Made by a program: the position numbers and the translations under genes
The notes under the pieces: model-generated
Told to the model about the DNA's origin: nothing
Seen by the model: the letters and a program-made list of their open reading frames with translations, nothing else
Databases searched by the model: none
NCBI GenBank assembly: GCA_031278315.1
Contig: JAITKS010000245.1
Span: 1 to 13,865, forward strand
DNA: 13,865 nt
From: Planctomycetaceae bacterium
GTDB lineage: Bacteria; Planctomycetota; Planctomycetia; Pirellulales; Thermoguttaceae
Direction of reading: 5' to 3'
Part shown: positions 6,623 through 13,804 of the stretch, in pieces
Layout: every line of letters begins with the position of its first letter
How positions within the stretch are numbered: the stretch's first letter is position 1

Positions 6623-6653
6623 TATTGCAGCAGCTATAACTATAAACGATCGA

Positions 6654-7766
6654 ATGATTTCTTTTTTAATTTACAATTTTTTGATGTGTATTGTTGATAT
6701 CTTACTATTATCTTTAGTTTGGTTTCGACCTTCTTTGCCGTTGTTTAAATTGATTTGTTTGTGCGCGGTTGGTTGTTTTGCGGCTGTTTTTTTGGGACTT
6801 GGAAATTTTGTATTCGTTTCACATGGTTTGGCATGGCACGGCAGCGGTTTTTTAATTGGTATCGGTTTAATTCTGATTTTGCGCAACAAAAAATCGATAA
6901 GCAGAGTCTGTTTGTCTATTTTGTCTTTTGCGGCGGCAGTTGTAATTTTGATTTTTAGCGTTATCGCTTTGTTTATTGAACCTGCCGCAATTGAAATATT
7001 ACATTACAAATATAAAACAGATTTAATAACAAAACCAATTCGGATTGCATTTCTTGCTGATTTTCAAACAGATAATATCGGTAATTATGAACGCCGAACA
7101 TTGAATCTGCTCAAGAATCAAAATGCCGACTTGATTATTTTAGGCGGTGATTACATTCAAGCACGTAATAAGGAAATGGAAAAGAATCTTATTGACAAAT
7201 TTAATTTATTGTTAAAGGAAGTAAACTTGCAAGCGAAATTCGGCGTTTATGCAATCAAAGGTAATCAGGAAGAAGGATGTTGGTATGATTAGCGGCAGTC
7301 TTTTGAAGATACAGGTATAATTGCGTTGAATAATACATATTGGAAAAATATCGGCAACGAGTTGTGTGTAGTTTTTGTGTCGATGCGAAGTTCATTTTCA
7401 CCGCGTAAAATAGTCGATTTGACACATTCTTTTGATCGGAACAAGCGGTCATTGAAACAGTGTTTTGTTTTGACGGCGGGTCATGCTCCATGTTATGCGT
7501 TGGCAGAACAAGATGCACATATTATGCTAGCCGGACATACACACGGAGGACAAATTCATATTCCGTTTTTCGGTCCTTTATTCAATTTTACGAAAGGATT
7601 ACCAAGACTATGGTCAAGCGGTGAACACAAATTACCAAATGGATCAATTTTAATAGTAAGTAAAGGAACAGGAATGGAAAGAGGAATAGCTCCTCGTGTA
7701 AGATTCAATTGCAAACCGGATTTTCTCATAATCGACATTGTACCTGATATGCAATTCAAAAAATAA
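6654..7766 (+). pseudogene. YkuE-like membrane metallophosphoesterase with in-frame amber stop
   Basis: A single frame of 371 codons runs from ATG 6654 to TAA 7764, interrupted only by TAG at 7290-7292 (codon 213). Residues 1-108 contain about four hydrophobic helices, followed by a calcineurin-like phosphoesterase domain facing outward or peripheral to the membrane, as in YkuE-type proteins. Visible motifs are GGDY (164-167), GHAP (about 276-279) and GHTHGGQ (about 294-300). Two usually essential metal ligands are altered: DxH is DFQ (136-138) and GNH(E/D) is GNQE (203-206). The context WYD-stop-RQSFEDTG suggests that a Trp codon became TAG. Either the gene is decaying, the upstream 212-residue product (membrane part plus half the domain) is retained for another role, or the stop is read through or a sequencing error. 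Homology is clear; activity is doubtful. Confidence 0.8.
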
Positions 7767-7767
7767 A

Positions 7768-7792
7768 ATAATATATCCGCGTATTTTTTTGT
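7768..7792 (+). repeat. Possible degraded 3'-associated element
   Basis: ATAATATATCCGCGTATTTT and its continuing T-run matches the consensus at about 12 of 17 core positions and has the usual T-run. It begins one base after the stop at 7766, in the gene's orientation. The position fits the pattern but the match is weak. Confidence 0.35.
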
Positions 7793-7804
7793 CTTTTTGA
7801 AATC

Positions 7805-7922
7805 ATGAATCACGAAATAACGAAACACACGAATCGCACGAAATAACGAAATAACGAAAATTATCTGTAAAAAATTTTTCGTGTTTTTCGTGTTTTTCGT
7901 GTAATTTCGTGTGTTTCGTATT
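7805..7922. repeat. ACGAAA-type inverted tandem repeats
   Basis: The left arm carries repeated ACGAAATAACGAAA units (about 7811-7860); the right arm carries TTTTTCGTGTTTTTCGTG units (about 7874-7920). The arms can form an imperfect long stem in RNA from either strand. The region lies between two convergent genes and may contribute to termination for both. Related units recur at 10634-10685. Confidence 0.65.
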
Positions 7923-7930
7923 AAAAAAAT

Positions 7931-7947
7931 TTCCACTGATATATTAC
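7931..7947 (-). repeat. 3'-associated element, copy 5
   Basis: This is an exact consensus copy on the - strand (GTAATATATCAGTGGAA, then ATTTTTTT). It lies 52 nt after the stop of the HzsA-related gene, in that gene's orientation. Confidence 0.75.
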
Positions 7948-7954
7948 AAACATG

Positions 7955-7988
7955 AACGTTCACAAAATAAAAAAATTCCGTGAACGTT
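7955..7988 (-). terminator. Inverted repeat after the HzsA-related gene
   Basis: AACGTTCAC (7955-7963) and GTGAACGTT (7980-7988) are perfect 9-bp inverted copies with a 16-nt AT-rich loop. It begins 11 bases after the - strand stop at 7999, between convergent genes. A downstream T-run is weak, so it may be a terminator, an mRNA-stabilising hairpin or a protein-binding palindrome (each arm itself contains AACGTT). Confidence 0.45.
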
Positions 7989-7998
7989 TATTTTGTAT

Positions 7999-10455
7999 TT
8001 AATATGAAGCAGCTTTGACATCATAGATTTTTGGATCGTAATACCAAGAATCAAAATATTCGCGTTCTATTTTGTAGTAATCGAAAGTTTCGTCATCTTG
8101 TAGATTTTTTTTGATCAAACCGTATTTCTGCATTTCTCTGATATAATCTTTATTCGGACGAAATCCTGACATATCAAAACGTTTATCTTGCTCAAGTTTT
8201 TTTCGTGTACGATTTAGACTTTGTACAATTTCTTTGAATAACGGATCGTTTTTATTCTCGAAAACAATTCTCGAACAGATACCAAGTCCCCCTGAATCTT
8301 TTGCAAGCGGCGCACGAAGTAAAAACGATTTTTCCGGCTCCGAAATATTAACAATCGTTCCTGCCCATCCGAGATGATGCCCCTTGAAATGCCAACCTTC
8401 CCAAGGTTTATTTTTACCTTCTTGTGTTTCTTTTTCTGCATGGCATTCGCCGCATCTTTCTACTAGCGGAACACAATTTATCGACGGATGATAATAGCCG
8501 CTTTTTAACGAAACATACGTACCCGGGTAAGTTGCACTTGTATCTATCCACAGTCGAATAAGATTTTTTTCTTCTGTTGATAATTTCACATCGTAATGTT
8601 GCGGTTCGAGATATTTTATTAGCGCGCTTGCGCCGCTTCCTATTTGGTATATTCCAAAATTACTTTTTGGTCTATTTCGATTATCAACGACCCATTGACC
8701 ATGTAAAGTCAACCGAATATACGACATTGAATGCATAGCTGTTTTATCTCCGGTCAAGTCAAGTTTACCGCTGTAATTTTCGGGGCTATGGCAAGATATA
8801 CAATGTTTGTTAAGTATTGGTTGAATATCACGCGGGAAATCTATTATTGCGGGTACGCCTGCAATTGGCTGGGGACGAGCGGGCGGATTAAGCATCGCTT
8901 TCGGCAATGTCGGCGATATTTTAGGCGTAAGAGTTCGTTCTTCATGACAGCCGACACACGAGGCTGTTTCTCCGGGCTGCAATGTCATAAAACTGTGCAT
9001 TCGTTTCACGGCTATATCATTTTCATCGAGCGCAACGAAAAATATAGATTGCAATGCGGGAAGTTGTGCATAAGCTGAACCGTCTTCTGAAACAGGAATC
9101 GTCCCTAAAATTTCAGCAAGAGTAAAAGAGCCTCCGATTGTTAGAGGTTCCATTCCGCCTGAAAAATTTATTGGTTTTGGGAGTTGCCGTAAAACTAACA
9201 ATTTCTTTATTTGACCTCGTTTAATTCCTTGTAACGACCTGCCGCGATAAACATCCTCAAGCATTATAAAACCTGTAGATTGAGACAAATTAACACGATT
9301 ACCGATTACCGCTTCACGCTGACGTTTTATTATTGGTCGAGGTTCGTGTACAGCTAATTGTTGTTTTTTAAATTCGTCGGGCAAGATAAATAGCGGCTCG
9401 AATTTGCCGTTTCCATCGACAAGCCAAATAGTGTTATTATTTGCTGCAAGAAAACAATTTTCACTAAACGGATATGGGTCTTTGAACCAACCTTTACCAA
9501 GCTGCTTAGCACTACCGCGATCATCTGGTCCTTTGTTAGGCGACACTATTGTTAAATGTCCGAAATGTTCCGGCGAACCATGACCGGGTGAAAATATCGA
9601 AACAACTTTATCGCTATTCGGTATTGGTTTGGCATCGAGCATGGCGATTCCAGGATGTAAATTACCGAAAAATGTCATTTGTTGCGTACCGTCGGGATTC
9701 ATTGCCCAAAGGTGATGATAATGTACTTGAGAGCGGTCAACGTATTCCCATCGCATGTATAAAACGCGGCCGTCTGGTAACATCCAAGGCGTATTATCAT
9801 GATCGTTATTACTTGAAAGGAGACGAATATTCTTACCGTCGCTGCCGCATCGGTAAAGGGATGCAACGGGAGTATGCCAACAATTCACAAATCGTTTACA
9901 CCGAGAAGAGCAAAAAATTATTGAACCGTCCGGGCAATATGTTGGTTCGATATCATCGTAAATTCCGTTTGTGAGCTGTTGAAGATTTTTACCGTCAATT
10001 CCGATTTCATAAAGGTGATATTGATGAGTTCCGCCGGGTCGATATGAGAATAGAATCTTTTGACCGTCGTAATGAATTTGCGGATCGCGTATGCCGCCTT
10101 TAGTGTCTTCGAGTAAAACATCAAGATTTCCGTTACGTAAATTCAATTTGACCAATGCCGCTCCTTCGCCGTAACCCCAAAGAAGTCCGTCTTCTTCTTT
10201 CCAAGCGAGCTGTTTCGTATTATGTTGATTACCTGAATAGTTACCGAATGTTACGTACCAATGATCGCGCCCAGGTATTCTAATTGCGAAAACTATTGAT
10301 TCTACTTCTTTCATCTGCGATTCAAGCATTTGAGCAAGCATCGGAGGTTGACAAACTCCGCTGCGTAATTTATCAATATCGAGTTGAGCAAAAACATTTG
10401 ATGTGAAAAAATACATAGACAGTATTATTGTCAATAATATTAATTTTCGTTTCAT
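7999..10455 (-). CDS. HzsA-related secreted beta-propeller / multihaem protein
   Basis: The 818-residue protein has a Sec signal peptide (MKRKLILLTIILSMYFFTSN, cleavage near VFA-Q24). Residues of about 60-350 form TolB/WD40-like propeller blades (for example GGTHQYHLYEIGIDGKN and DIEPTYCPDG). The C-terminal half has three CxxCH c-type haem sites: CVGCH (500-504), CISCH (552-556) and CGECH (668-672). This architecture and length match the hydrazine synthase alpha-subunit superfamily. However, no beta or gamma subunit gene is adjacent. From memory, the catalytic haem of true anammox HzsA has a Tyr axial ligand, while all sites here are CxxCH. I therefore call it an HzsA-related periplasmic redox protein of unknown substrate, as is common in Planctomycetota. 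The ATG at 10455 has no Shine-Dalgarno sequence; a 12-bp tandem repeat lies just upstream. Confidence 0.88.
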   Translation of the reverse strand: MKRKLILLTIILSMYFFTSNVFAQLDIDKLRSGVCQPPMLAQMLESQMKEVESIVFAIRIPGRDHWYVTFGNYSGNQHNTKQLAWKEEDGLLWGYGEGAALVKLNLRNGNLDVLLEDTKGGIRDPQIHYDGQKILFSYRPGGTHQYHLYEIGIDGKNLQQLTNGIYDDIEPTYCPDGSIIFCSSRCKRFVNCWHTPVASLYRCGSDGKNIRLLSSNNDHDNTPWMLPDGRVLYMRWEYVDRSQVHYHHLWAMNPDGTQQMTFFGNLHPGIAMLDAKPIPNSDKVVSIFSPGHGSPEHFGHLTIVSPNKGPDDRGSAKQLGKGWFKDPYPFSENCFLAANNNTIWLVDGNGKFEPLFILPDEFKKQQLAVHEPRPIIKRQREAVIGNRVNLSQSTGFIMLEDVYRGRSLQGIKRGQIKKLLVLRQLPKPINFSGGMEPLTIGGSFTLAEILGTIPVSEDGSAYAQLPALQSIFFVALDENDIAVKRMHSFMTLQPGETASCVGCHEERTLTPKISPTLPKAMLNPPARPQPIAGVPAIIDFPRDIQPILNKHCISCHSPENYSGKLDLTGDKTAMHSMSYIRLTLHGQWVVDNRNRPKSNFGIYQIGSGASALIKYLEPQHYDVKLSTEEKNLIRLWIDTSATYPGTYVSLKSGYYHPSINCVPLVERCGECHAEKETQEGKNKPWEGWHFKGHHLGWAGTIVNISEPEKSFLLRAPLAKDSGGLGICSRIVFENKNDPLFKEIVQSLNRTRKKLEQDKRFDMSGFRPNKDYIREMQKYGLIKKNLQDDETFDYYKIEREYFDSWYYDPKIYDVKAASY

Positions 10456-10471
10456 TATTATTTTATTTTTA

Positions 10472-10495
10472 GTTTGATTGTTGGTTTGATTGTTA
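10472..10495. repeat. 12-bp tandem repeat upstream of the HzsA-related gene
   Basis: GTTTGATTGTTG (10472-10483) is followed immediately by GTTTGATTGTTA (10484-10495). The position 17-40 bases upstream of the - strand ATG would fit a core promoter region or operator, but no further evidence is visible. Confidence 0.5.
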
Positions 10496-10633
10496 GTAAT
10501 AGATCACAGTAGAGACGTAATGTTTTTTTGTTTCTATATCATTTTCTGTGAAATTCTGTTTTCATTTACGTATTTCTAAAAATTCGCACATAGTTTTTAT
10601 ATCATCGAATTTCATAATATACATATTTTTTTG

Positions 10634-10685
10634 AAATACGAAACACACGAATAACAAAACACACGAATAACAAAATACACGAAAA
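10634..10685. repeat. 16-bp tandem ACGAATAACAAAACAC repeats
   Basis: ACGAATAACAAAACAC (10647-10662) is followed by ACGAATAACAAAATAC (10663-10678) and a partial ACGAAAA, preceded by ATACGAAACAC. It belongs to the same general family as the ACGAAA arms at 7805-7922. Confidence 0.7.
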
Positions 10686-10687
10686 TG

Positions 10688-10796
10688 AGCTAACTATCTG
10701 TTAAGTCCCGCTAGGGACGACACTTTATTGAGATATGAGAATGGGTAAAATCTGAAATAACCGTGTCTTCCCTGCGGGACTTCTTGATAGTTAGCT
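10688..10796. repeat. Long imperfect inverted repeat with nested TCCCGC hairpins
   Basis: The left arm 10688-10723 and right arm 10763-10796 are inverted copies. Shared blocks are AGCTAACTATC, AAGTCCCGC, AGGGA and GACAC, with two short length differences. The loop is 39 bases. Each arm contains its own small hairpin (GTCCC-GCTA-GGGAC at 10705-10718; TCCC-TGC-GGGA at 10769-10779). This is typical of paired REP-like (BIME-type) repeats. Confidence 0.8.
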
Positions 10797-10807
10797 TATG
10801 CCGCAGC

Positions 10808-10835
10808 GTAGAGACACAAGGTATTGTGTCTCTAC
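10808..10835. repeat. GTAGAGACACAA palindrome, copy 2
   Basis: This is a perfect 12-bp inverted repeat around a GGTA loop. Its right flank, read on the - strand (ATCACCAATGTAGAGACACA), matches the left flank of the copy at 13643-13668, so the repeat unit is longer than the palindrome. Confidence 0.85.
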
Positions 10836-10860
10836 ATTGGTGATTATCTGTGTTTTAACA

Positions 10861-10888
10861 TGCCGCAAAAATTCTACTGATATATTAC
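10861..10888 (-). repeat. 3'-associated element, copy 6 (GCGGCAT subtype)
   Basis: The - strand reads GTAATATATCAGTAGAA (one mismatch), then TTTTTGCGGCA. It starts 21 nt after the stop at 10910, in the gene's orientation, and shares the extension with copy 2 at 4727. Confidence 0.75.
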
Positions 10889-10909
10889 ATTCTTTTTATC
10901 AAAATAGTA

Positions 10910-11953
10910 TCAATCTTTTTTAATTGTTTTTTTTCCGCTTGGCATTGATTTTAAGTCTATTGTAGAGTTTACAGGTAAAGCGGTAATTTCAGGCGGACAA
11001 TTTTTACGAACAGAAACGTGATGAATTTCTTGTACTAAATCGTTTTGTATTTTATCTGTTTTTTGTGCTAAAGCTCCGCCTGTTGCGGCGAGTGTATAGT
11101 ATTGAATGTTGTCTTTTTCGTTATATGTTAAACGATGGATATGTCCGGCAAAGACAGCTTTTACGTTACCGGCTTTTACAAATTCGGCATGAATTTTATC
11201 CCAATCATTTCCGTAACCGCCGCCGAGCCATCGCGGGTGATGCTGAAATACAAAAATTCCGTCGGCTTTTCTTGCTTTAGTCAATATTGATTTTAACCAT
11301 TCGAATTGTATATCACTCATAACCTGACATTCAGGATCACTAAACTTTTTCACACCAGACTTATTACCTTCATCTGTAAACAACACAATGAACCAATAAT
11401 TTTTATACTCAAACGCATACCAAAGCGGTGCAAAATGAGTTTCATATTCTTTCTCGTGTTCACCTTTAGGCAGGTCTCTTACATGTTTTCCGCCGTAAAT
11501 ATCGTGATTTCCGGCTGCCGGATACCACGGACAACGTAAGTTATTCATTACTGATTTATATTCTTGCATTTGTTCAAGCCATTGTTTTGTCGAATTGTAT
11601 CCTTCAACCAAGTCACCTATATTCATAACAAAGTCGGGGTCTAATCTATTTGTATCTTGTACGGCATCTTTGAGAATAGAAATATCTTCAGGACGTCCTG
11701 TTGTTCTATCCGCAAAAATCACGAACTTAAACGAATCTTCTCTATGCGGCGATTTCAATTCTATATCGCTTGAACGTGTCGTTTCTACAGTGTTGACGGT
11801 CTGCGGTTCAGACTCGGCTCTTGCAAAAGATACCGCAAAAAACAACACACTATAACACAAAACAAATAACGTAAATAACGTTATTTCTTTTTTACAATTT
11901 AAAATCCGACAGCGGTTTGTTTCATGATTATCTAAATTTGAAAATTTTTTCAT
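10910..11953 (-). CDS. Secreted or membrane-anchored calcineurin-like metallophosphoesterase
   Basis: The 347-residue protein has a charged N-terminus and a hydrophobic segment at about residues 24-45 ending in FARAES, so it is exported and either cleaved after ARA or kept as an anchor. The dinuclear metal site of the calcineurin-like fold is recognisable: ADRT (81-84, in place of DxH), GDLVEG (113-118), GNHD (148-151), HHPRW (238-242) and GHIH (270-273). The DR form of motif I occurs in a subset of bacterial members. The substrate is not predictable; a periplasmic phosphodiester or phosphomonoester is likely. The C-terminus ends in a Lys-rich tail. It is one of the few genes here with a clear ribosome binding site: AAAGGAG seven bases before the ATG at 11953. 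It lies downstream of a second phosphoesterase gene (12078-13115), with a hairpin in the 124-base gap. Confidence 0.87.
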   Translation of the reverse strand: MKKFSNLDNHETNRCRILNCKKEITLFTLFVLCYSVLFFAVSFARAESEPQTVNTVETTRSSDIELKSPHREDSFKFVIFADRTTGRPEDISILKDAVQDTNRLDPDFVMNIGDLVEGYNSTKQWLEQMQEYKSVMNNLRCPWYPAAGNHDIYGGKHVRDLPKGEHEKEYETHFAPLWYAFEYKNYWFIVLFTDEGNKSGVKKFSDPECQVMSDIQFEWLKSILTKARKADGIFVFQHHPRWLGGGYGNDWDKIHAEFVKAGNVKAVFAGHIHRLTYNEKDNIQYYTLAATGGALAQKTDKIQNDLVQEIHHVSVRKNCPPEITALPVNSTIDLKSMPSGKKTIKKD

Positions 11954-11997
11954 TATTTTTCTCCTTTTGTTTTTTTCTTACATTAAATTTAATAAAC

Positions 11998-12057
11998 GCC
12001 CGCTTGAATTTTCAGTTGAACATTGTATTTGTCCTACTGAAATTCTAAATAGCGGGC
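11998..12057 (-). terminator. Hairpin between the two phosphoesterase genes
   Basis: GCCCGCT (11998-12004) pairs with AGCGGGC (12051-12057), and GAATTTTCAGT pairs imperfectly with ACTGAAATTC inside it. It begins 20 bases after the stop at 12078. There is no adjacent T-run on the - strand, so it may be a partial terminator, an mRNA-processing hairpin or a palindromic repeat. It is the only intergenic space here lacking the 3'-associated element. Confidence 0.5.
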
Positions 12058-12077
12058 AACAAATTACAGTTCCTGTT

Positions 12078-13115
12078 TTAGAATTTGTACCCGAATGAAT
12101 CACGAATTTCCCACTTAGGCACAGCCGGAGTTAGACCAAACGCTTTCGTTGAATAATACGTGATTTTAATTTGATCGTGATTTACATCGGCGATCAAAAA
12201 ACCAATTCGGTTTAATTCTTTCACAATAGATGTTTCTCTTTCAAGAAACGGCGGTTCAGGTGAATAAAATTTATGCGACGCACTGCCGCAAATTATCTGT
12301 TCCAATTCAGCTTTACCATTCGGACTTTTTATCCGCGAACGATGATAAATATGATCATGTCCGCAAATAAAATATTTTACATTGTTGTTTTGTAAACTAG
12401 AGAAAAAGTTATTTTGCATTTCGGGAAAAGAATTTTGATTTTCTGCGTCATCGCTGAATACATTATCTTTGTGATTCTGTCCCAACAAATTCTTGTGTGT
12501 GAAAACAATTGTAAACTTGTGATCCGATTTAATCAACAATTGTGAATTGATCCAATCTTGATAATCGCCGATAGTATAAGCCTTGCCGTTTTTTGTCCCG
12601 TCATCTACAAGCGGAAACGTATCTATCAAAATGAACTTACCGTTTTTATGCGTGAACGAATAAGTCATGCCGTCAGCATTGGGCAACTTTGGACTGCTGC
12701 CGCCATTGCCTTTTGTTCCGGGCAAGTTAGGAAAAGCATCTTTGAATTGCTTGACTGAATTGATTTCCATGCTGTCATGGTTTCCGCGAACAGGATAAAA
12801 ATTTATCCCATTATCCAAAAGAGCTTTGTTATGAGCAGCTCTAGTTTGAAACGCAATTGCTGATGAATACTCAACTAAGTCGCCTACTTGAATAACAAAA
12901 TCTACTTTTTGCCGAATCATTTCAGCGTTAATCGCATCAATAACATGAATTGCCGTTCCATGAAACGGTGCTTCCATATTGAAACCCCACTGCGTATCGG
13001 GAATGATTCCAAATCTCCATTCTCCGCTAGATTCAGAACAATAAATCGGCGAGGTAAAAGGGAGAATCAAACCAAGTGAAGTTAATCGTAAAAAATTACG
13101 GCGTGTTGTTTGCAT
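12078..13115 (-). CDS. Tat-exported calcineurin-like metallophosphoesterase
   Basis: The 345-residue product begins MQTTRRNFLRLTSLGLILPF, a twin-arginine signal with RRNFLR at 5-10, so it should be exported folded with its metals loaded. The phosphoesterase motifs are PDTQW (39-43, motif I with Gln in place of His, usual for this subfamily), GDLVEY (78-83), RGNHDS (110-115), THKN (206-209) and GHDHIYH (252-258). The catalytic set looks complete for its subfamily. The substrate is unknown. The ATG at 13115 lacks a Shine-Dalgarno sequence; the preceding bases are AT-rich. The gene is followed by a hairpin (11998-12057) and then by a second phosphoesterase gene in the same direction, so the two may be co-transcribed. 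Confidence 0.88.
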   Translation of the reverse strand: MQTTRRNFLRLTSLGLILPFTSPIYCSESSGEWRFGIIPDTQWGFNMEAPFHGTAIHVIDAINAEMIRQKVDFVIQVGDLVEYSSAIAFQTRAAHNKALLDNGINFYPVRGNHDSMEINSVKQFKDAFPNLPGTKGNGGSSPKLPNADGMTYSFTHKNGKFILIDTFPLVDDGTKNGKAYTIGDYQDWINSQLLIKSDHKFTIVFTHKNLLGQNHKDNVFSDDAENQNSFPEMQNNFFSSLQNNNVKYFICGHDHIYHRSRIKSPNGKAELEQIICGSASHKFYSPEPPFLERETSIVKELNRIGFLIADVNHDQIKITYYSTKAFGLTPAVPKWEIRDSFGYKF

Positions 13116-13564
13116 GATTTTTTTAATTTGTAATTTGTGTGTAAATTTTTGTTACGAAATTGTATTATAATTTTGTTAATGCCGATAAACTAATCTGGTA
13201 CTCGTTTAAAACAACATTAACACAAATTTACAACTCCTACGATAAATTTCGGATGTTCAAAAGCTATTCATTAAAAAGTCTGTTCGACAATAAATAAACA
13301 AGCGAATCAAACCGAAAAGTAATGTAAGAATAGTTGAAAATACTCTTTCACATAAAATTTTCCGCCGATAAACGATATTCAAGCAAGTTGTCAATACAAA
13401 ATTATCGACACGAATTTCTCGACGGATAATTATGCAATAATCGTAACAAAAAATATTAAGAAATTATTAAGAATATATTAAAAATAGATTAAATTTTCTC
13501 GGTGATATAGATGATATATCATAACCATTCGGTAGAATATTTTTGTAACAAATTTGTGTAATTT

Positions 13565-13605
13565 GTAATATATCGTGAAATTTTCAGTGAAATTTTCAGT
13601 GAAAT
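13565..13605 (+). repeat. Degraded 3'-associated element running into a 12-bp tandem repeat
   Basis: GTAATATATC-GTGAAA (13565-13580) resembles the element with a two-base deletion. GTGAAATTTTCA is then repeated in tandem (13575-13586, 13587-13598) plus a partial third copy GTGAAAT. Confidence 0.5.
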
Positions 13606-13642
13606 ATTTGTAACCATGTTAAACCCCATACAATCACCAATG

Positions 13643-13668
13643 TAGAGACACAATACTTTGTGTCTCTA
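13643..13668. repeat. TAGAGACACAA palindrome, copy 3
   Basis: This is a perfect 11-bp inverted repeat around a TACT loop. It shares its left flank (ATCACCAATG) with the inverted copy at 10808-10835. Confidence 0.85.
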
Positions 13669-13804
13669 TTGTGAGTCGAAGATATTCAATTAAAATATTG
13701 TACTCGTTTTCTTTTCAATTAATTGCAATTGCAAAAGAAATACATACATATTTCAAAACAAAAACCAAAATTCAACGTGTGATAATATACTGTGATTTAA
13801 AAAT

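Larger units (their letters stand above)
6027..6653. other. Gene-free repeat mosaic
   Basis: This 627-base spacer is almost entirely made of dispersed repeats. In order they are the 3'-associated element (6174), the 47-bp hairpin repeat (6187), ACAGGAT arms (6241 and 6377), two reverse copies of the 3'-associated element (6421 and 6445), a TAGAGACACAA palindrome (6476), a partial MITE interior (6510), an extended GCCCT hairpin (6552) and an IS-type end (6596). No coding frame is credible here. Confidence 0.75.
10456..10909. other. Gene-free repeat-rich spacer
   Basis: This 454-base spacer between two - strand genes holds, from left to right, a 12-bp tandem repeat, an unmatched half of the TAGAGAC family (10512-10520), ACGAATAACAAAA tandem units, a long inverted repeat, a GTAGAGACACAA palindrome and a 3'-associated element. 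No coding frame is credible. Confidence 0.7.

Noticed and set aside
7290..7292. TAG recoded as a sense codon
   Set aside because: The gene at 415-2613 ends with TAG at a plausible protein end, and only one internal TAG is seen. A nonsense mutation is simpler, although readthrough is not excluded.
7556..7963. 135-codon - strand frame
   Set aside because: It is antisense to the phosphoesterase and runs through ACGAAA repeats, giving low-complexity RNYTKNTKN-like sequence.
8731..9974. Two + strand frames of 115 and 141 codons
   Set aside because: Both are antisense to the HzsA-related gene, which has strong homology features.
7999..10455. Evidence for anammox metabolism
   Set aside because: HzsA-related proteins are widespread outside anammox bacteria, the partner subunits are absent here, and all haem motifs are ordinary CxxCH.
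11065..13079. Several + strand frames of 63-86 codons
   Set aside because: They are antisense to the two phosphoesterase genes and have no independent support.
13503..13519. GATATAgatgaTATATC palindrome as an operator
   Set aside because: In such AT-rich sequence a 6-bp inverted pair is expected by chance, and no gene starts nearby.
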